64,000 nt of DNA from Marinovum sp048263515 (GTDB lineage Bacteria > Pseudomonadota > Alphaproteobacteria > Rhodobacterales > Rhodobacteraceae): contig NZ_JBLXEC010000012.1 in assembly GCF_048263515.1 (NCBI RefSeq), positions 1 to 64,000 of the forward strand. The letters are read 5' to 3'. Position numbers and translations under genes: made by a program. Position 1 is the first letter of the stretch. Every line of letters starts with the position of its first letter. The notes beneath the pieces are model-generated. The model saw only the letters and a program-made list of their open reading frames with translations. It was not told the DNA's origin and ran no database searches. Positions 15,208 to 27,136 of the stretch are shown here, piece after piece.

Positions 15208-16679
15208 GTGCTTATGACGAGCTGATGGCGTTTCAGCGCCAGACCGAGGCGCTGGCGCAGGTCGCCGGGCGACTGGGCTGGGATCAGGAAACGATGATGC
15301 CAGCCGGCGCCGCCGAGCAGCGCGGAGAAGAGCTGGGTGCGATGGAAGAGGTGCTGCATTCCCGTCGCACTGCGCCCGAGGTCGGCCAATGGCTGGCGGC
15401 GATCGACGATGCCTCGCTGGATGCGGTGGGTCAGGCGCAGATGCGCCACATCCGCCGCAACTATGCCCGGGCCGTCCGCGTGCCGGCGCAGCTGGCGGCG
15501 CGGATCGCCAGGACCACCTCGGTGGCCTATGGCACCTGGGCGCGGGCGCGTGCCGACGAGGATTTCGCCGCCTTCGCGCCGGTGCTCTCCGAAATCGTCG
15601 CCCTGCGCCGCGAGGAGGCTGGTCATATCGCCGAGGGCGGCGATGCCTATGACGCGCTGTTGCAAGGCTACGAGCCGGGGGCGACCGGCGAGGAACTGGC
15701 CGCACTCTTCGACGATCTGCGCCCGGGGCTGGTGGCGCTTCGGGCGGCGGTGCTGGAGCAACCCGCGCCGCAGCCGGTCAGCGGCAGCTATGACCTGGCC
15801 CTGCAACTGGCGCTGTCGCGCAAGCTGGCCGAGACCTTCGGCTATGACTTCACCCGCGGCCGCATCGACACCGCGGTGCATCCCTTCAGTTCCGGCAGCG
15901 GCAGCGACGTGCGGATTACCACCCGCACCGCCGAAGCTGATCCCTTCAACTGCCTCTATTCCACCATCCACGAGGTCGGCCATGCCTGCTATGAGCAGGG
16001 TATCGACCCCGCCTATGCGCTGAGCCCGCTGGGGCAGGGCGTGTCACTGGGGGTGCACGAAAGCCAGAGCCGGATTTACGAAAACCAGCTCGGCCGCAGC
16101 CGCGCCTTCTGTCACTGGCTCTACGGTCAGATGACGGACAGCTTCGGCGATATGGGCGTCGCGGATGAAGAGGCGTTCTACAAGGCCGTCAACCGTGTCC
16201 AGCGCGGCTTCATCCGCACCGAGGCGGACGAGGTGCAATACAACCTCCACATCATGCTGCGCTTCGATCTCGAACGCGACATGGCGCGTGGCACGCTCGA
16301 GGTGGAAGATCTCGAAGAGGCCTGGAATGCCCGCTTTGCCGAGGATTTCGGCTATGCGGTCGACAAGCCTTCGAACGGCGTGTTGCAGGATGTGCATTGG
16401 GCGGCCGGGCTGCTGGGCTATTTCCCGACCTATGCGCTTGGCAACGTCTACGCCGGCTGTCTCTACCTGGCCCTGCAAGACGATGTGCCGGGGCTCGACG
16501 ATCAGCTGTCGCGTGGCGATCTCTCGGCTGCGACCGGCTGGTTGCACAAATACGTGCAACGTCATGGCGGTCTGCACGAGCCGCGGGCCGTGATCGAGCA
16601 AGCCTGCGGATTTACCCCATCCGAGGCGCCGCTTCTGGCCTACCTTGAGCAGAAGTTCGCCGATCTCTACGACCTCTAG
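15204..16679 (+). CDS. M32-family metallocarboxypeptidase
   Basis: This 491-residue enzyme is the full length of thermostable carboxypeptidase 1 (M32). The zinc motif HEVGH is at 256-260, with the family HPF motif at 226-228 and VHESQSRIYENQLGRS as the third motif. It removes C-terminal residues from peptides, probably in the cytoplasm (no signal peptide). It overlaps ctaA by four bases, so the two are cotranscribed though functionally unrelated. Confidence 0.93.
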   Translation: MSAYDELMAFQRQTEALAQVAGRLGWDQETMMPAGAAEQRGEELGAMEEVLHSRRTAPEVGQWLAAIDDASLDAVGQAQMRHIRRNYARAVRVPAQLAARIARTTSVAYGTWARARADEDFAAFAPVLSEIVALRREEAGHIAEGGDAYDALLQGYEPGATGEELAALFDDLRPGLVALRAAVLEQPAPQPVSGSYDLALQLALSRKLAETFGYDFTRGRIDTAVHPFSSGSGSDVRITTRTAEADPFNCLYSTIHEVGHACYEQGIDPAYALSPLGQGVSLGVHESQSRIYENQLGRSRAFCHWLYGQMTDSFGDMGVADEEAFYKAVNRVQRGFIRTEADEVQYNLHIMLRFDLERDMARGTLEVEDLEEAWNARFAEDFGYAVDKPSNGVLQDVHWAAGLLGYFPTYALGNVYAGCLYLALQDDVPGLDDQLSRGDLSAATGWLHKYVQRHGGLHEPRAVIEQACGFTPSEAPLLAYLEQKFADLYDL

Positions 16680-16920
16680 AACCGTGGGATATCAGGGGGC
16701 TGGAGGTCGCTTGGCGGCCTTGTGGCCGCGCAGAGCCCTGCAAACACCGCTCTGAGCGGGATTTCAGGTCCGGCGCCCAGTGGCGCCCAGCCGTCGCAGG
16801 CGGGCAATTCCAGCCTTTTTGCATTTGCATGGTTCCCGACGTCGGATTTATGGCGCAACCCGCAGAAAACATGTAGGGTTGTTCGGCAGGCATCACAAAA
16901 TAGAGGAGGAAGACCGTCCT

Positions 16921-17238
16921 ATGAAGATGTTTCTAATTTCAGCCGGATTTATTATCGGTCTGACGAGTTCAGCTGCCGCGCAGGGGACACCCGTCAGTCC
17001 AAACCCGGATTATCCTGTTTACGTGCAGCAGAACGGCATTGAATATTTCTGCCGTCCCGGCCTCACGACGCTGCCTGACGGCCGGCCAGCGCGGCTTTGC
17101 CGCAGGCTGACCGATCTGCTGGCTGGCGGCGCAGGCGCCGGCGCGGGCGGCGCTGCGGCAGTGGGCGGCGTTGCGCTTCTGCTGGCCGTGCTGGGCGGCG
17201 ACGGCGGCGGGAGCTCCGGAGGAACCGGCACCGATTAA
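16921..17238 (+). CDS. Small secreted protein with Gly/Ala-rich membrane segment
   Basis: This is a 105-residue protein. The signal peptide (MKMFLISAGFIIGLTSSAAA) is followed by a short domain containing two cysteines (FCRPGL and RLCRRL, about 20 residues apart) that could form a disulfide. A hydrophobic Gly/Ala segment (~70-92) comes next and then a GGGSSGGTG tail. GAGGAGG precedes the start. I do not recognise the family. It is convergent with the DoxX gene. Confidence 0.65.
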   Translation: MKMFLISAGFIIGLTSSAAAQGTPVSPNPDYPVYVQQNGIEYFCRPGLTTLPDGRPARLCRRLTDLLAGGAGAGAGGAAAVGGVALLLAVLGGDGGGSSGGTGTD

Positions 17239-17299
17239 GACAGCCGAAAGAACATGATCATCGCATCGCCCGGCCATCCGCCGGGCGATGCAAACAGGC

Positions 17300-17710
17300 T
17301 CAGGCGATGGCCCGGGACGTATTCCGGCCCAGCAGCGCATCGACCGACCATTGGCCGGCCCCGATCAGCGCCAGCGCCAGGTAACCGCCGCCAAGCGCGA
17401 TATTCTTCATGAACATGGTCATCTGCATCTGGTCCGCCGGCACGTAGTGATAAAGCACGCCGGCCGCGACCGAGAAGAGACCTAAGCCCAAAGCGGCGAG
17501 GCGGGTCTGAATGCCCACCAGCAGCGCAATACCGCCCAGGATTTCCAGCAGGATCACCGGCCAGGCCAGGAGGCCCGGCACGCCGCCGGACGCAATGTAG
17601 CCGGCAAAGCCCTGCACATCGCCAAGCTTGCCGATGCCGGCACCGATGAACATCACCGAAAGCAGGATGCGGGCCACCAGCAGGCCGGTGTTTTGTACAG
17701 TCGAAGTCAT
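17300..17710 (-). CDS. DoxX-family membrane protein
   Basis: This is a 136-residue protein with four hydrophobic helices. The first reads LLVARILLSVMFIGAGIGKL, the hallmark of DoxX proteins. Family members are loosely linked to thiosulfate:quinone oxidation or redox stress; the specific role here is unknown. Its GGAAGG ribosome binding site is inside a 13-bp hairpin that begins two bases before the ATG, which suggests translational or operator control. Confidence 0.85.
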   Translation of the reverse strand: MTSTVQNTGLLVARILLSVMFIGAGIGKLGDVQGFAGYIASGGVPGLLAWPVILLEILGGIALLVGIQTRLAALGLGLFSVAAGVLYHYVPADQMQMTMFMKNIALGGGYLALALIGAGQWSVDALLGRNTSRAIA

Positions 17711-17712
17711 CT

Positions 17713-17749
17713 GAGTAGTCCTTCCAAGGTTTCTGCGGAAGGACTACTC
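17713..17749 (-). promoter_or_regulatory. Perfect 13-bp hairpin burying the DoxX ribosome binding site
   Basis: GAGTAGTCCTTCC (17713-17725) is the exact reverse complement of GGAAGGACTACTC (17737-17749), with an 11-base loop. The DoxX ATG is at 17710. On the DoxX mRNA the GGAAGG Shine-Dalgarno is in the 3' arm, so folding would block initiation. The same symmetry could serve as a repressor operator. Confidence 0.7.
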
Positions 17750-17783
17750 TCTGTGCGCCCATTCAGGCAATTAGGGTAAACTA

Positions 17784-17796
17784 CACAAGTCTTGTG
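17784..17796. promoter_or_regulatory. Small inverted repeat upstream of the DoxX gene
   Basis: CACAAG-T-CTTGTG is a perfect 6-bp-arm repeat with a one-base centre, located between the gyrA stop and the DoxX leader. It could be a transcription factor site for the DoxX gene. The regulator is unknown. Confidence 0.35.
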
Positions 17797-17810
17797 CAAT
17801 CCTGCAGAGG

Positions 17811-20549
<2,739 letters not shown>

Positions 20550-20742
20550 GTCGTCTTCACCGCTTTTTGTCGGTTTCTATATATTGTTGAGGGGAACTAT
20601 ATCAGAGACAGGATATGGGGTGCAATCCTTGGTTTCCCGGCTTTTGGCAGCCGTCGGGTCAATCTGCCAACACATTGTTTTCATTGATTTACAATAAATT
20701 TCTGGCACGATTCCCGGACAGCAAAAAAAGACGAGGTGCAAG

Positions 20743-21012
20743 ATGCAGATGTCGGAGACCGAAATGATGCTGCGCGGCTACGGGCTGACCACCGCGGAGT
20801 TCTTCTATCGCATGCCGGATTACACGCATGTGCTCAACAGCTATATCTGGCAGGACTATGACACCGCGCCGGACCATCCCCGGCTGTTCCGCTTCATCGA
20901 GTTCTGGCAGGACGAGATCGAGGGCCCGCTGCATTCGGTGCGGTTTTCCCACCGCAAGATGCTGGCGTCAGGCGAATGGCAGAACGTGGTCGGCGAATTC
21001 ACCTACCACTGA
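20743..21012 (+). CDS. usg: Usg-family protein
   Basis: This 89-residue protein matches the alphaproteobacterial Usg family (LRGYGLTTAEFFYRMPDY, then LQ/Y-rich HVLNSYIWQDYD and the C-terminal GEFTYH). In other genomes usg lies beside trp genes; no trp gene is near here. The function is unknown. The upstream 190 bp shared with gyrA contains an AT-rich stretch with TACAAT at 20690-20695, a possible -10. Confidence 0.85.
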   Translation: MQMSETEMMLRGYGLTTAEFFYRMPDYTHVLNSYIWQDYDTAPDHPRLFRFIEFWQDEIEGPLHSVRFSHRKMLASGEWQNVVGEFTYH

Positions 21013-21056
21013 CCCCAAAGCTCCAAAGGGCGCTGGAAAAGCGCCTACCCCCCCAA

Positions 21057-21119
21057 ACTTCCTCTTGCCGAAAATACCCTCGGGGGAGTCGCCCATGGCG
21101 ACGGGGGCAGAGCCCCCAA
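21057..21119. repeat. REP-like palindromic element, copy C (inverted)
   Basis: It reads as the reverse complement of copies A and B: CTTCCTCTTGCCGAAAATAC, then CCTCGGGGGAG, then GACGGGGGCAGAGCCCCC. It lies between the ends of usg and the YSC84-like gene, which converge here. Confidence 0.7.
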
Positions 21120-21144
21120 AACCCCCGCCAGGATCAAACGCGGT

Positions 21145-21702
21145 TCAGGGAATGATCCGCGTATACTTCACGCCTTCCAAAGTCGCGCCCATCCGCAGCC
21201 CCGCCTGGCCAAAGACCACCGCAATCACCGGCGCCAGCGAGGTCGTGGTCTCGGCGCTCAGATTGCCGCCACTGTCGGGAATGGCATAGGTCACCCCGGC
21301 ACCGGCGGCAAAGCCCGGCGACCGGCGGAAGTTCTGCAGCGCCTCGTCGGTCATGAAGAACAGCACATGGGCATATTGCTGCGCGCCGATCTGCAGCCCG
21401 CCAGAAACCTTGGTCATGGCGTAGTAATCCACCGTTGCGCCATTGATCCGCATGGCGCCGCGGCCATAGCCGCCGCCAAGTCCCAGACCCGCCTCGGTGA
21501 CCAGCGGCATGATCAGCATGCCGACGGATTTCTCTGCCACGGTGCGGGTGCCGGGGAAATCGGCATAAAGCTGCGCCAGGGTGCTGTCGACGCGGGCGTC
21601 GATGGTGGCGGGCCCGCGCGAGCCCACGCCATTGCCGCAGGCGGCCAGGGTGCCGGCGGCCAGGCCGGACAGAAGGAAGTTACGTCGGAGAAGCTGGGTC
21701 AT
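21145..21702 (-). CDS. YSC84/SYLF-domain lipoprotein
   Basis: This 185-residue protein has a lipoprotein-type N-terminus with an Arg pair (LLRRNFLLSGLAAGTLAAC), so it is probably exported, perhaps by Tat, and lipidated on Cys20. The body matches the YSC84/SYLF lipid-binding domain (KSVGMLIMPLVTEAGLGLGG and VSGGLQIGAQQYAHVLFFM). The role in bacteria is not established. ATG 21702 begins the signal; the frame extends upstream without support. Confidence 0.8.
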   Translation of the reverse strand: MTQLLRRNFLLSGLAAGTLAACGNGVGSRGPATIDARVDSTLAQLYADFPGTRTVAEKSVGMLIMPLVTEAGLGLGGGYGRGAMRINGATVDYYAMTKVSGGLQIGAQQYAHVLFFMTDEALQNFRRSPGFAAGAGVTYAIPDSGGNLSAETTTSLAPVIAVVFGQAGLRMGATLEGVKYTRIIP

Positions 21703-21841
21703 CTTGGGTCTCTGCTCGCATTGCCTCGGGGGTGCCGGTCTTGTCGCCGGTCGCGCGCAGTATAGGCGCAAGGCGCGAAACTGTCACGCCGCGAAACCCC
21801 GGTGCCGCCCCGGTGGCGGAGCGGCGCCGGTCCGCGCGGGA

Positions 21842-22834
21842 TCAGCCGTTCAGCAGGCGGGCGGCTTCCGACGCGAAATAGGTCAGCACCCCGTCGCAGC
21901 CGGCGCGCTTGAAGCCCATCAGGCTCTCCAGCATCGCCTGTTCGCCATTGATCCAGCCATTGCGCGCCGCGCCCTGGATCATCGCGTATTCGCCAGAGAC
22001 CTGGTAGGCATAGGTCGGCGCGCCGAAGCGGTCCTTCACCCGGCGGCAGATGTCGAGATAGGGCATGCCGGGCTTGATCATCACTATGTCGGCGCCTTCT
22101 GCCAGGTCACGCTCGACCAGCCGCAGCGCCTCGTCGGAATTGGCCGGGTCCATCTGGTAGGTCTTCTTGTCGCCCTTGAGCGCGCCGGAGGCGCCGACAG
22201 CATCGCGGAACGGCCCGTAGAAGGCGCTGGCGTATTTCGCCGAATAGCTCAGCAGCGCCACGTTGTGGTGGCCATGTGCCTCGAGCGCCGTGCGCAAAGC
22301 ACCGATCCGTCCGTCCATCATGTCCGACGGGCCGATGATGTCGGCTCCGGCCTCGGCCTGGCTCAGCGCCTGTTTGACCAACGCCTCGACGGTGGCATCG
22401 TTCACAACCTCGCCATCCACCACAAAGCCGTCATGCCCGGTGATGTTGTAGGGGTCGAGCGCCACGTCGGTCATCACCGCCATCTCGGGCACCGCCGCCT
22501 TGATCGCGCGGGTGGCCCGGTTCGACAGGTTCTCCGGGTTCCAGGCCTCGGCGCAATCCTCGGTCTTCAGGCTCGGATCGGTATAGGGAAACAGGCAGAT
22601 CGCCGGGATCCCCAGGGCATGCGCCTCGCGCGCCGCCTGGCCCACAAGGTCGACCGAGCGCCGCATCACCCCGGGCATCGAGGGCACCGGCTCTTCGATC
22701 CCCTCGCCATCGCGGACAAAGATCGGCCAGATGAAATCCCCCGGCGTCAGGGTGTTTTCGCGCACCAGGTCGCGCAGCGCGGCGCTCTTGCGGGTGCGGC
22801 GGAAGCGGGCGGCGGGGAAGGGGGCGAGGGTCAT
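21842..22834 (-). CDS. hemB: Delta-aminolevulinic acid dehydratase (porphobilinogen synthase)
   Basis: This 330-residue enzyme joins two ALA molecules to make porphobilinogen in heme and tetrapyrrole synthesis. The active-site lysines lie in YSAKYASAFYGPFRDA and IVMIKPGMPYLD. The metal loop reads DVALDPYNITGHDG, with Asp/Ala in place of the zinc-binding cysteines, so it is the magnesium-type enzyme. ATG 22834 has GGAG upstream and is preferred to a TTG at 22849. Confidence 0.95.
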   Translation of the reverse strand: MTLAPFPAARFRRTRKSAALRDLVRENTLTPGDFIWPIFVRDGEGIEEPVPSMPGVMRRSVDLVGQAAREAHALGIPAICLFPYTDPSLKTEDCAEAWNPENLSNRATRAIKAAVPEMAVMTDVALDPYNITGHDGFVVDGEVVNDATVEALVKQALSQAEAGADIIGPSDMMDGRIGALRTALEAHGHHNVALLSYSAKYASAFYGPFRDAVGASGALKGDKKTYQMDPANSDEALRLVERDLAEGADIVMIKPGMPYLDICRRVKDRFGAPTYAYQVSGEYAMIQGAARNGWINGEQAMLESLMGFKRAGCDGVLTYFASEAARLLNG

Positions 22835-22984
22835 GGCGGTCTCCGGCAATTCTCTCCCGTACCTGCCAAGCCTGTTGCGCCAAGTCCAGCCCGAAGAGGG
22901 CCCGCAAGGGACCGAAGAGGCCGCCTCTGGGCAAGCCCGAGAGCTTGCGCTAAGGAGGCTCGGAAGACCTCAGGGGAGCACGTG

Positions 22985-23515
22985 GTGAACGATCTGCAAC
23001 TCACCATTCTGGAACATATCGACATGCGGTCCTTTTCGAACCTCTGGTTCTGGATCGCGCTTGCGGTGATGTGGTCGACCGCCAGTCACTGGGTGATCGG
23101 CGTGCCCTTCGACATGGTCACCCATGCCCGCAAGCATGGCGGCCAGGCGCAAAGCGATCTCGAGGAGATGGTGCGCATCAACTGCAACCGCCTGCTTTAT
23201 ATCGGATCGGTGGCCGGCATCTGGCTTCTGGGGCTGGTCTGTTTCCTGCTCAGCGGGCTTGCGGTGCTCGGCTTCTTCTATTGGGTCGAGTTTGCCCAGG
23301 CGGTCTTCCTGCTGCTCTTTCCCATGAGCCTGGTGGGCTTTCTCAGCCTCTCCACCTCGCATCGCATCACCGACATGGGCCTGCAGGGCGAGGCGCTGCA
23401 GCGCCGGCTGATCCGGCATCGCTTTTACGTGCAGGTGATCGGCGTGCTGTCGATCTTCGTCACCGCCATGTGGGGCATGTACCAGAATTTCTCGGTGCAG
23501 GTGCTGGGACATTGA
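22985..23515 (+). CDS. Conserved integral membrane protein (family often labelled 'component of SufBCD complex')
   Basis: This is a 176-residue protein with three to four transmembrane segments. It contains the striking MRSFSNLWFWIALAVMWST near its start, then GVPFDMVTHARKHGG and a cytoplasmic-looking basic loop. I recall near-identical Rhodobacteraceae proteins labelled 'component of SufBCD complex', but nothing in the sequence supports an Fe-S role. The start is one of two adjacent GTG codons (22982 or 22985) after AGGGGAG. It lies between hemB (divergent) and mfd (same strand, 44 bp). Confidence 0.65.
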   Translation: MNDLQLTILEHIDMRSFSNLWFWIALAVMWSTASHWVIGVPFDMVTHARKHGGQAQSDLEEMVRINCNRLLYIGSVAGIWLLGLVCFLLSGLAVLGFFYWVEFAQAVFLLLFPMSLVGFLSLSTSHRITDMGLQGEALQRRLIRHRFYVQVIGVLSIFVTAMWGMYQNFSVQVLGH

Positions 23516-23559
23516 TCTGACCATTGACCTGACCCGGTCGCTGCCCCATGTGAGACGCC

Positions 23560-26500
23560 ATGTCCGATCCCCAGACCCGTATCATCGGCGGCGCGCCGGA
23601 AGGCTTTGACGCCCGCCTGATCCTCGACGAGATCGCCAGAAGCGACGGCCCCGTTCTTCACATCGCCCGCGATGACAAGCGTCTCGCGGCAATGCAGGCG
23701 GCGATCGGCTTCTTTGCGCCCGACATGGCTGTGCTGACCTTCCCGGCCTGGGATTGCCTGCCTTACGATCGGGTCTCGCCCCATGCCGACATCTCCGCCG
23801 CCCGCATGGCGACGCTGGCGGGGCTGGTGCATGGCATGCCGAGCCGCTTTGTCCTGCTGACGACCCTGGCGGCGGCGACGCAGAAAATCCCCGCCCGCGA
23901 GGTGCTGAAAGAGGCGGCCTTTACCGCCCGCGTCGGTCACCGGATCGACGAAAAGGCGCTGCGCAACTTCCTGGTGCGCATGGGGTTCGTGCAGGCGCCC
24001 ACGGTGATGGAGCCCGGCGATTACGCGGTGCGCGGCGGCATCATCGACATCTTCCCGCCGGGCGAAGGCGGGCCGGTCAGGCTCGACCTTTTCGGCGATA
24101 CGCTCGACGGCGCGCGACGGTTTGATCCGGTCAGCCAGCGCACCACCGAAAAGCTCGACCTGGTCGAGCTGGCGCCGGTCTCCGAGGTAATCCTCGACGA
24201 GGCTGCGATCACTCGGTTCCGCCAGAACTACCGCATCGAGTTCGGCGCCGCCGGCAGCGACGATCCGCTCTACGAGGCGATCAGCGCCGGGCGCAAGCAC
24301 CAGGGCGCCGAGCACTGGCTGGGCTTCTTCCACGACCGGCTCGAGACGCTCTTCGACTATCTGCCCAAGGCGACGATCACCCAGGACGATCAGGTCACGC
24401 CCTCGCGGCTGGCCCGCTGGGACATGATCGAGGATCAATACGAGACCCGCAAGATCGCCATGGCCAGCAAGGCGCGGATGGACACGGTCTACAAACCCGC
24501 GCCGCCAGAGACGCTCTACCTCGACGATGCCGCCTGGCAGAATGCTACCGCCGGGCATCGCCTGTTGCAGTTCCATCCGCTGGCCCAGGCCTCGGGCCCC
24601 GGTGTCAGCGACGCCGGCGGCCGCATCGGACGCAATTTCGCGCCAGAGCGTCAGCAGGAAAAAATCAGCCTTTTCGGCGCTCTGGCGCAGCATGTTAAGG
24701 CAAAGATGCAAGATGGACCTGTGGTCATTGCGTCTTATTCCGAGGGCGCGCGCGAGCGGCTGTCTGGGCTGATCGAGGATGAGGGTCTGGCCGAGACCAT
24801 CCACGTCAGGGATGCGCGGGATATCGGCCGGCAGGGGCTGTTCCTGGCCGTCTGGCCGCTGGAGCACGGGTTCGAGGGGCCTTGGTCCGGGGCGAAGTCG
24901 GGCGAAGCCCGGATCACCGTCGTGTCCGAACAGGACGTTCTTGGCGACCGGCTGATCCGTTCCCCCAAGAAGAAACGCCGAGCCGAGAACTTCCTGACCG
25001 AGACCCAGAGCCTCAGCCCCGGCGATCTGGTGGTGCACGTCGACCACGGCATCGGGCGCTATCTCGGGCTCGAGGTGATCACCGCCGCCGGCGCCGCACA
25101 TGAATGTCTGGCGCTGGAATATGCCGAGGCGTCCAAGCTCTATCTGCCGGTCGAGAACATCGAACTGCTGTCGAAATACGGCCACGAGGCCGGCTTGCTC
25201 GACAAGCTCGGCGGCGGCGCCTGGCAGGCCAAGAAGGCCAAGCTCAAGGAACGCATCCGGGAGATGGCCGACCGGCTGATCCGCGTCGCGGCGGAGCGCG
25301 CTTTGCGCAAGGCCCCGGTGATGGACCCGCCGCATGGTGCCTACGAGGATTTCTCGGCCCGCTTCCCCTACGAGGAAACCGACGACCAACTGCGCGCAAT
25401 CTCCGACGTGATGGACGACATGCACTCCGGCCAGCCGATGGACCGGCTGATCTGCGGCGACGTCGGTTTCGGCAAGACCGAGGTGGCGATGCGCGCCGCC
25501 TTTGTTGCCGCCATGTCCGGCATGCAGGTGGCGGTGATCGCGCCGACCACGCTGCTGGCGCGGCAGCACTACAAGAGCTTTGCCGAGCGCTTCCGCGGCT
25601 TTCCGGTCAACGTGCGGCCCTTGTCACGCTTTGTCTCGGCCCGTGATGCGACGCTGACCCGCGAGGGGATTTCCAAGGGCACCGCCGATATCGTCATCGG
25701 GACCCATGCTCTCTTGGCGAAAAGCGTCAGGTTCAAGAACCTCGGCCTGCTGATCATCGACGAAGAGCAGCATTTCGGCGTCAGCCACAAGGAGCGCCTC
25801 AAGCAGATGCGCACCGACATTCACGTGCTGACACTGACCGCCACGCCGATTCCGCGGACGCTGCAGCTGTCACTGTCTGGCGTGCGCGACCTGTCGATCA
25901 TCGGCACGCCGCCGGTCGACCGTCTGGCGATCCGCACCTATGTCAGCGAGTTCGACGCGGTGACGATCCGCGAGGCGCTGCTGCGCGAACATTATCGCGG
26001 CGGCCAGAGCTTCTACGTGGTGCCGCGGGTCAGCGACCTGCCGGAGATCGAGGATTTCCTCAAGACCCAGGTGCCGGAAGTGTCCTACGTGGTGGCGCAT
26101 GGCCAGATGGCGGCGGGCGAGCTCGACGACAAGATGAATGCCTTCTACGACGGCAAGTATGACGTGCTGCTGGCGACGACGATTGTCGAAAGCGGCCTCG
26201 ATATTCCCACCGCCAACACCATGGTGGTGCACCGCGCCGACATGTTCGGCCTGTCGCAACTTTACCAGATTCGCGGCCGCGTTGGCCGGTCGAAGACCCG
26301 GGCTTATGCCTATCTGACCACCAAGCCGCGCGCCAAGTTGACCGCCACCGCCGAGAAACGCCTGCGGGTGCTGGGCTCGCTCGACACGCTGGGGGCCGGG
26401 TTCACGCTGGCCAGCCAGGATCTCGACATTCGCGGTGCTGGCAACCTCTTGGGCGAAGAGCAGTCCGGCCAGATGCGCGACGTGGGCTATGAGCTCTATC

Positions 26501-27048
26501 AGTCGATGCTGGAGGAGGCGATTGCCAAGATCCGCTCTGGCGAGATGGAAGGGCTTTCCGAAGCCGACGACCAATGGGCGCCGCAGATCAACCTCGGTGT
26601 GCCGGTGCTGATCCCCGAGGAGTACGTGCCCGATCTCGACGTGCGGCTCGGGCTCTATCGCCGGCTCTCGGCGCTGACCACCAAGGTGGAGCTTGAAGGC
26701 TTTGCCGCCGAGCTGATCGACCGCTTCGGCAAATTGCCGAAGGAGGTCAACACCTTGCTTCTGGTGGTGCGGATCAAGGCGATGTGCAAACGCGCCGGCA
26801 TCGCCAAGCTTGACGGCGGGCCCAAGGGGGCGACGATCCAGTTCCACAACGACAAGTTCGCCTCGCCGCAGGGGTTGGTAGAGTTCATCAAGGACCAGCG
26901 CGGGATGGCCAAGGTCAAGGACAACAAGATCGTCATCCGCCGCGACTGGTCGACCGATGCCGACAAGATCAAGGGCGCCTTTGCGATTGCGCGTGACCTG
27001 GCGGAGAAGGTGGTGGCCGAGAAGAAGCGGAAGAAGGCCAAGGCCTAA
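23560..27048 (+). CDS. mfd: Transcription-repair coupling factor Mfd
   Basis: This 1162-residue SF2 translocase displaces RNA polymerase stalled at DNA lesions and recruits UvrA. The N-terminal UvrB-like modules come first, then the CarD-like RNA-polymerase interaction domain near residue 480 (DLVVHVDHGIGRYLGLE), then the motor with Walker A GDVGFGKTEVA, the DEEQ box, TATPIPRTL, and the TRG region, and a C-terminal TRCF domain. Length and domain order are normal. It is followed by a repeat-rich gene-free stretch. Confidence 0.97.
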   Translation: MSDPQTRIIGGAPEGFDARLILDEIARSDGPVLHIARDDKRLAAMQAAIGFFAPDMAVLTFPAWDCLPYDRVSPHADISAARMATLAGLVHGMPSRFVLLTTLAAATQKIPAREVLKEAAFTARVGHRIDEKALRNFLVRMGFVQAPTVMEPGDYAVRGGIIDIFPPGEGGPVRLDLFGDTLDGARRFDPVSQRTTEKLDLVELAPVSEVILDEAAITRFRQNYRIEFGAAGSDDPLYEAISAGRKHQGAEHWLGFFHDRLETLFDYLPKATITQDDQVTPSRLARWDMIEDQYETRKIAMASKARMDTVYKPAPPETLYLDDAAWQNATAGHRLLQFHPLAQASGPGVSDAGGRIGRNFAPERQQEKISLFGALAQHVKAKMQDGPVVIASYSEGARERLSGLIEDEGLAETIHVRDARDIGRQGLFLAVWPLEHGFEGPWSGAKSGEARITVVSEQDVLGDRLIRSPKKKRRAENFLTETQSLSPGDLVVHVDHGIGRYLGLEVITAAGAAHECLALEYAEASKLYLPVENIELLSKYGHEAGLLDKLGGGAWQAKKAKLKERIREMADRLIRVAAERALRKAPVMDPPHGAYEDFSARFPYEETDDQLRAISDVMDDMHSGQPMDRLICGDVGFGKTEVAMRAAFVAAMSGMQVAVIAPTTLLARQHYKSFAERFRGFPVNVRPLSRFVSARDATLTREGISKGTADIVIGTHALLAKSVRFKNLGLLIIDEEQHFGVSHKERLKQMRTDIHVLTLTATPIPRTLQLSLSGVRDLSIIGTPPVDRLAIRTYVSEFDAVTIREALLREHYRGGQSFYVVPRVSDLPEIEDFLKTQVPEVSYVVAHGQMAAGELDDKMNAFYDGKYDVLLATTIVESGLDIPTANTMVVHRADMFGLSQLYQIRGRVGRSKTRAYAYLTTKPRAKLTATAEKRLRVLGSLDTLGAGFTLASQDLDIRGAGNLLGEEQSGQMRDVGYELYQSMLEEAIAKIRSGEMEGLSEADDQWAPQINLGVPVLIPEEYVPDLDVRLGLYRRLSALTTKVELEGFAAELIDRFGKLPKEVNTLLLVVRIKAMCKRAGIAKLDGGPKGATIQFHNDKFASPQGLVEFIKDQRGMAKVKDNKIVIRRDWSTDADKIKGAFAIARDLAEKVVAEKKRKKAKA

Positions 27049-27064
27049 GCGGGTTGGCGGGGAG

Positions 27065-27085
27065 GTCCCGGATCAGGTCCGGGAC
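27065..27085. repeat. Palindromic repeat, 'CCGGATCAGGTCCGG' family
   Basis: GTCCCGGA and TCCGGGAC form an 8-bp inverted repeat around TCAGG. The same unit occurs three times at 48566-48742. It lies 17 bp after the mfd stop. Confidence 0.65.
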
Positions 27086-27136
27086 GGCGTTGCTTTGGGT
27101 GCTGAAGCTGGTGCGCAGGATTGTCTGACGGTGCAG

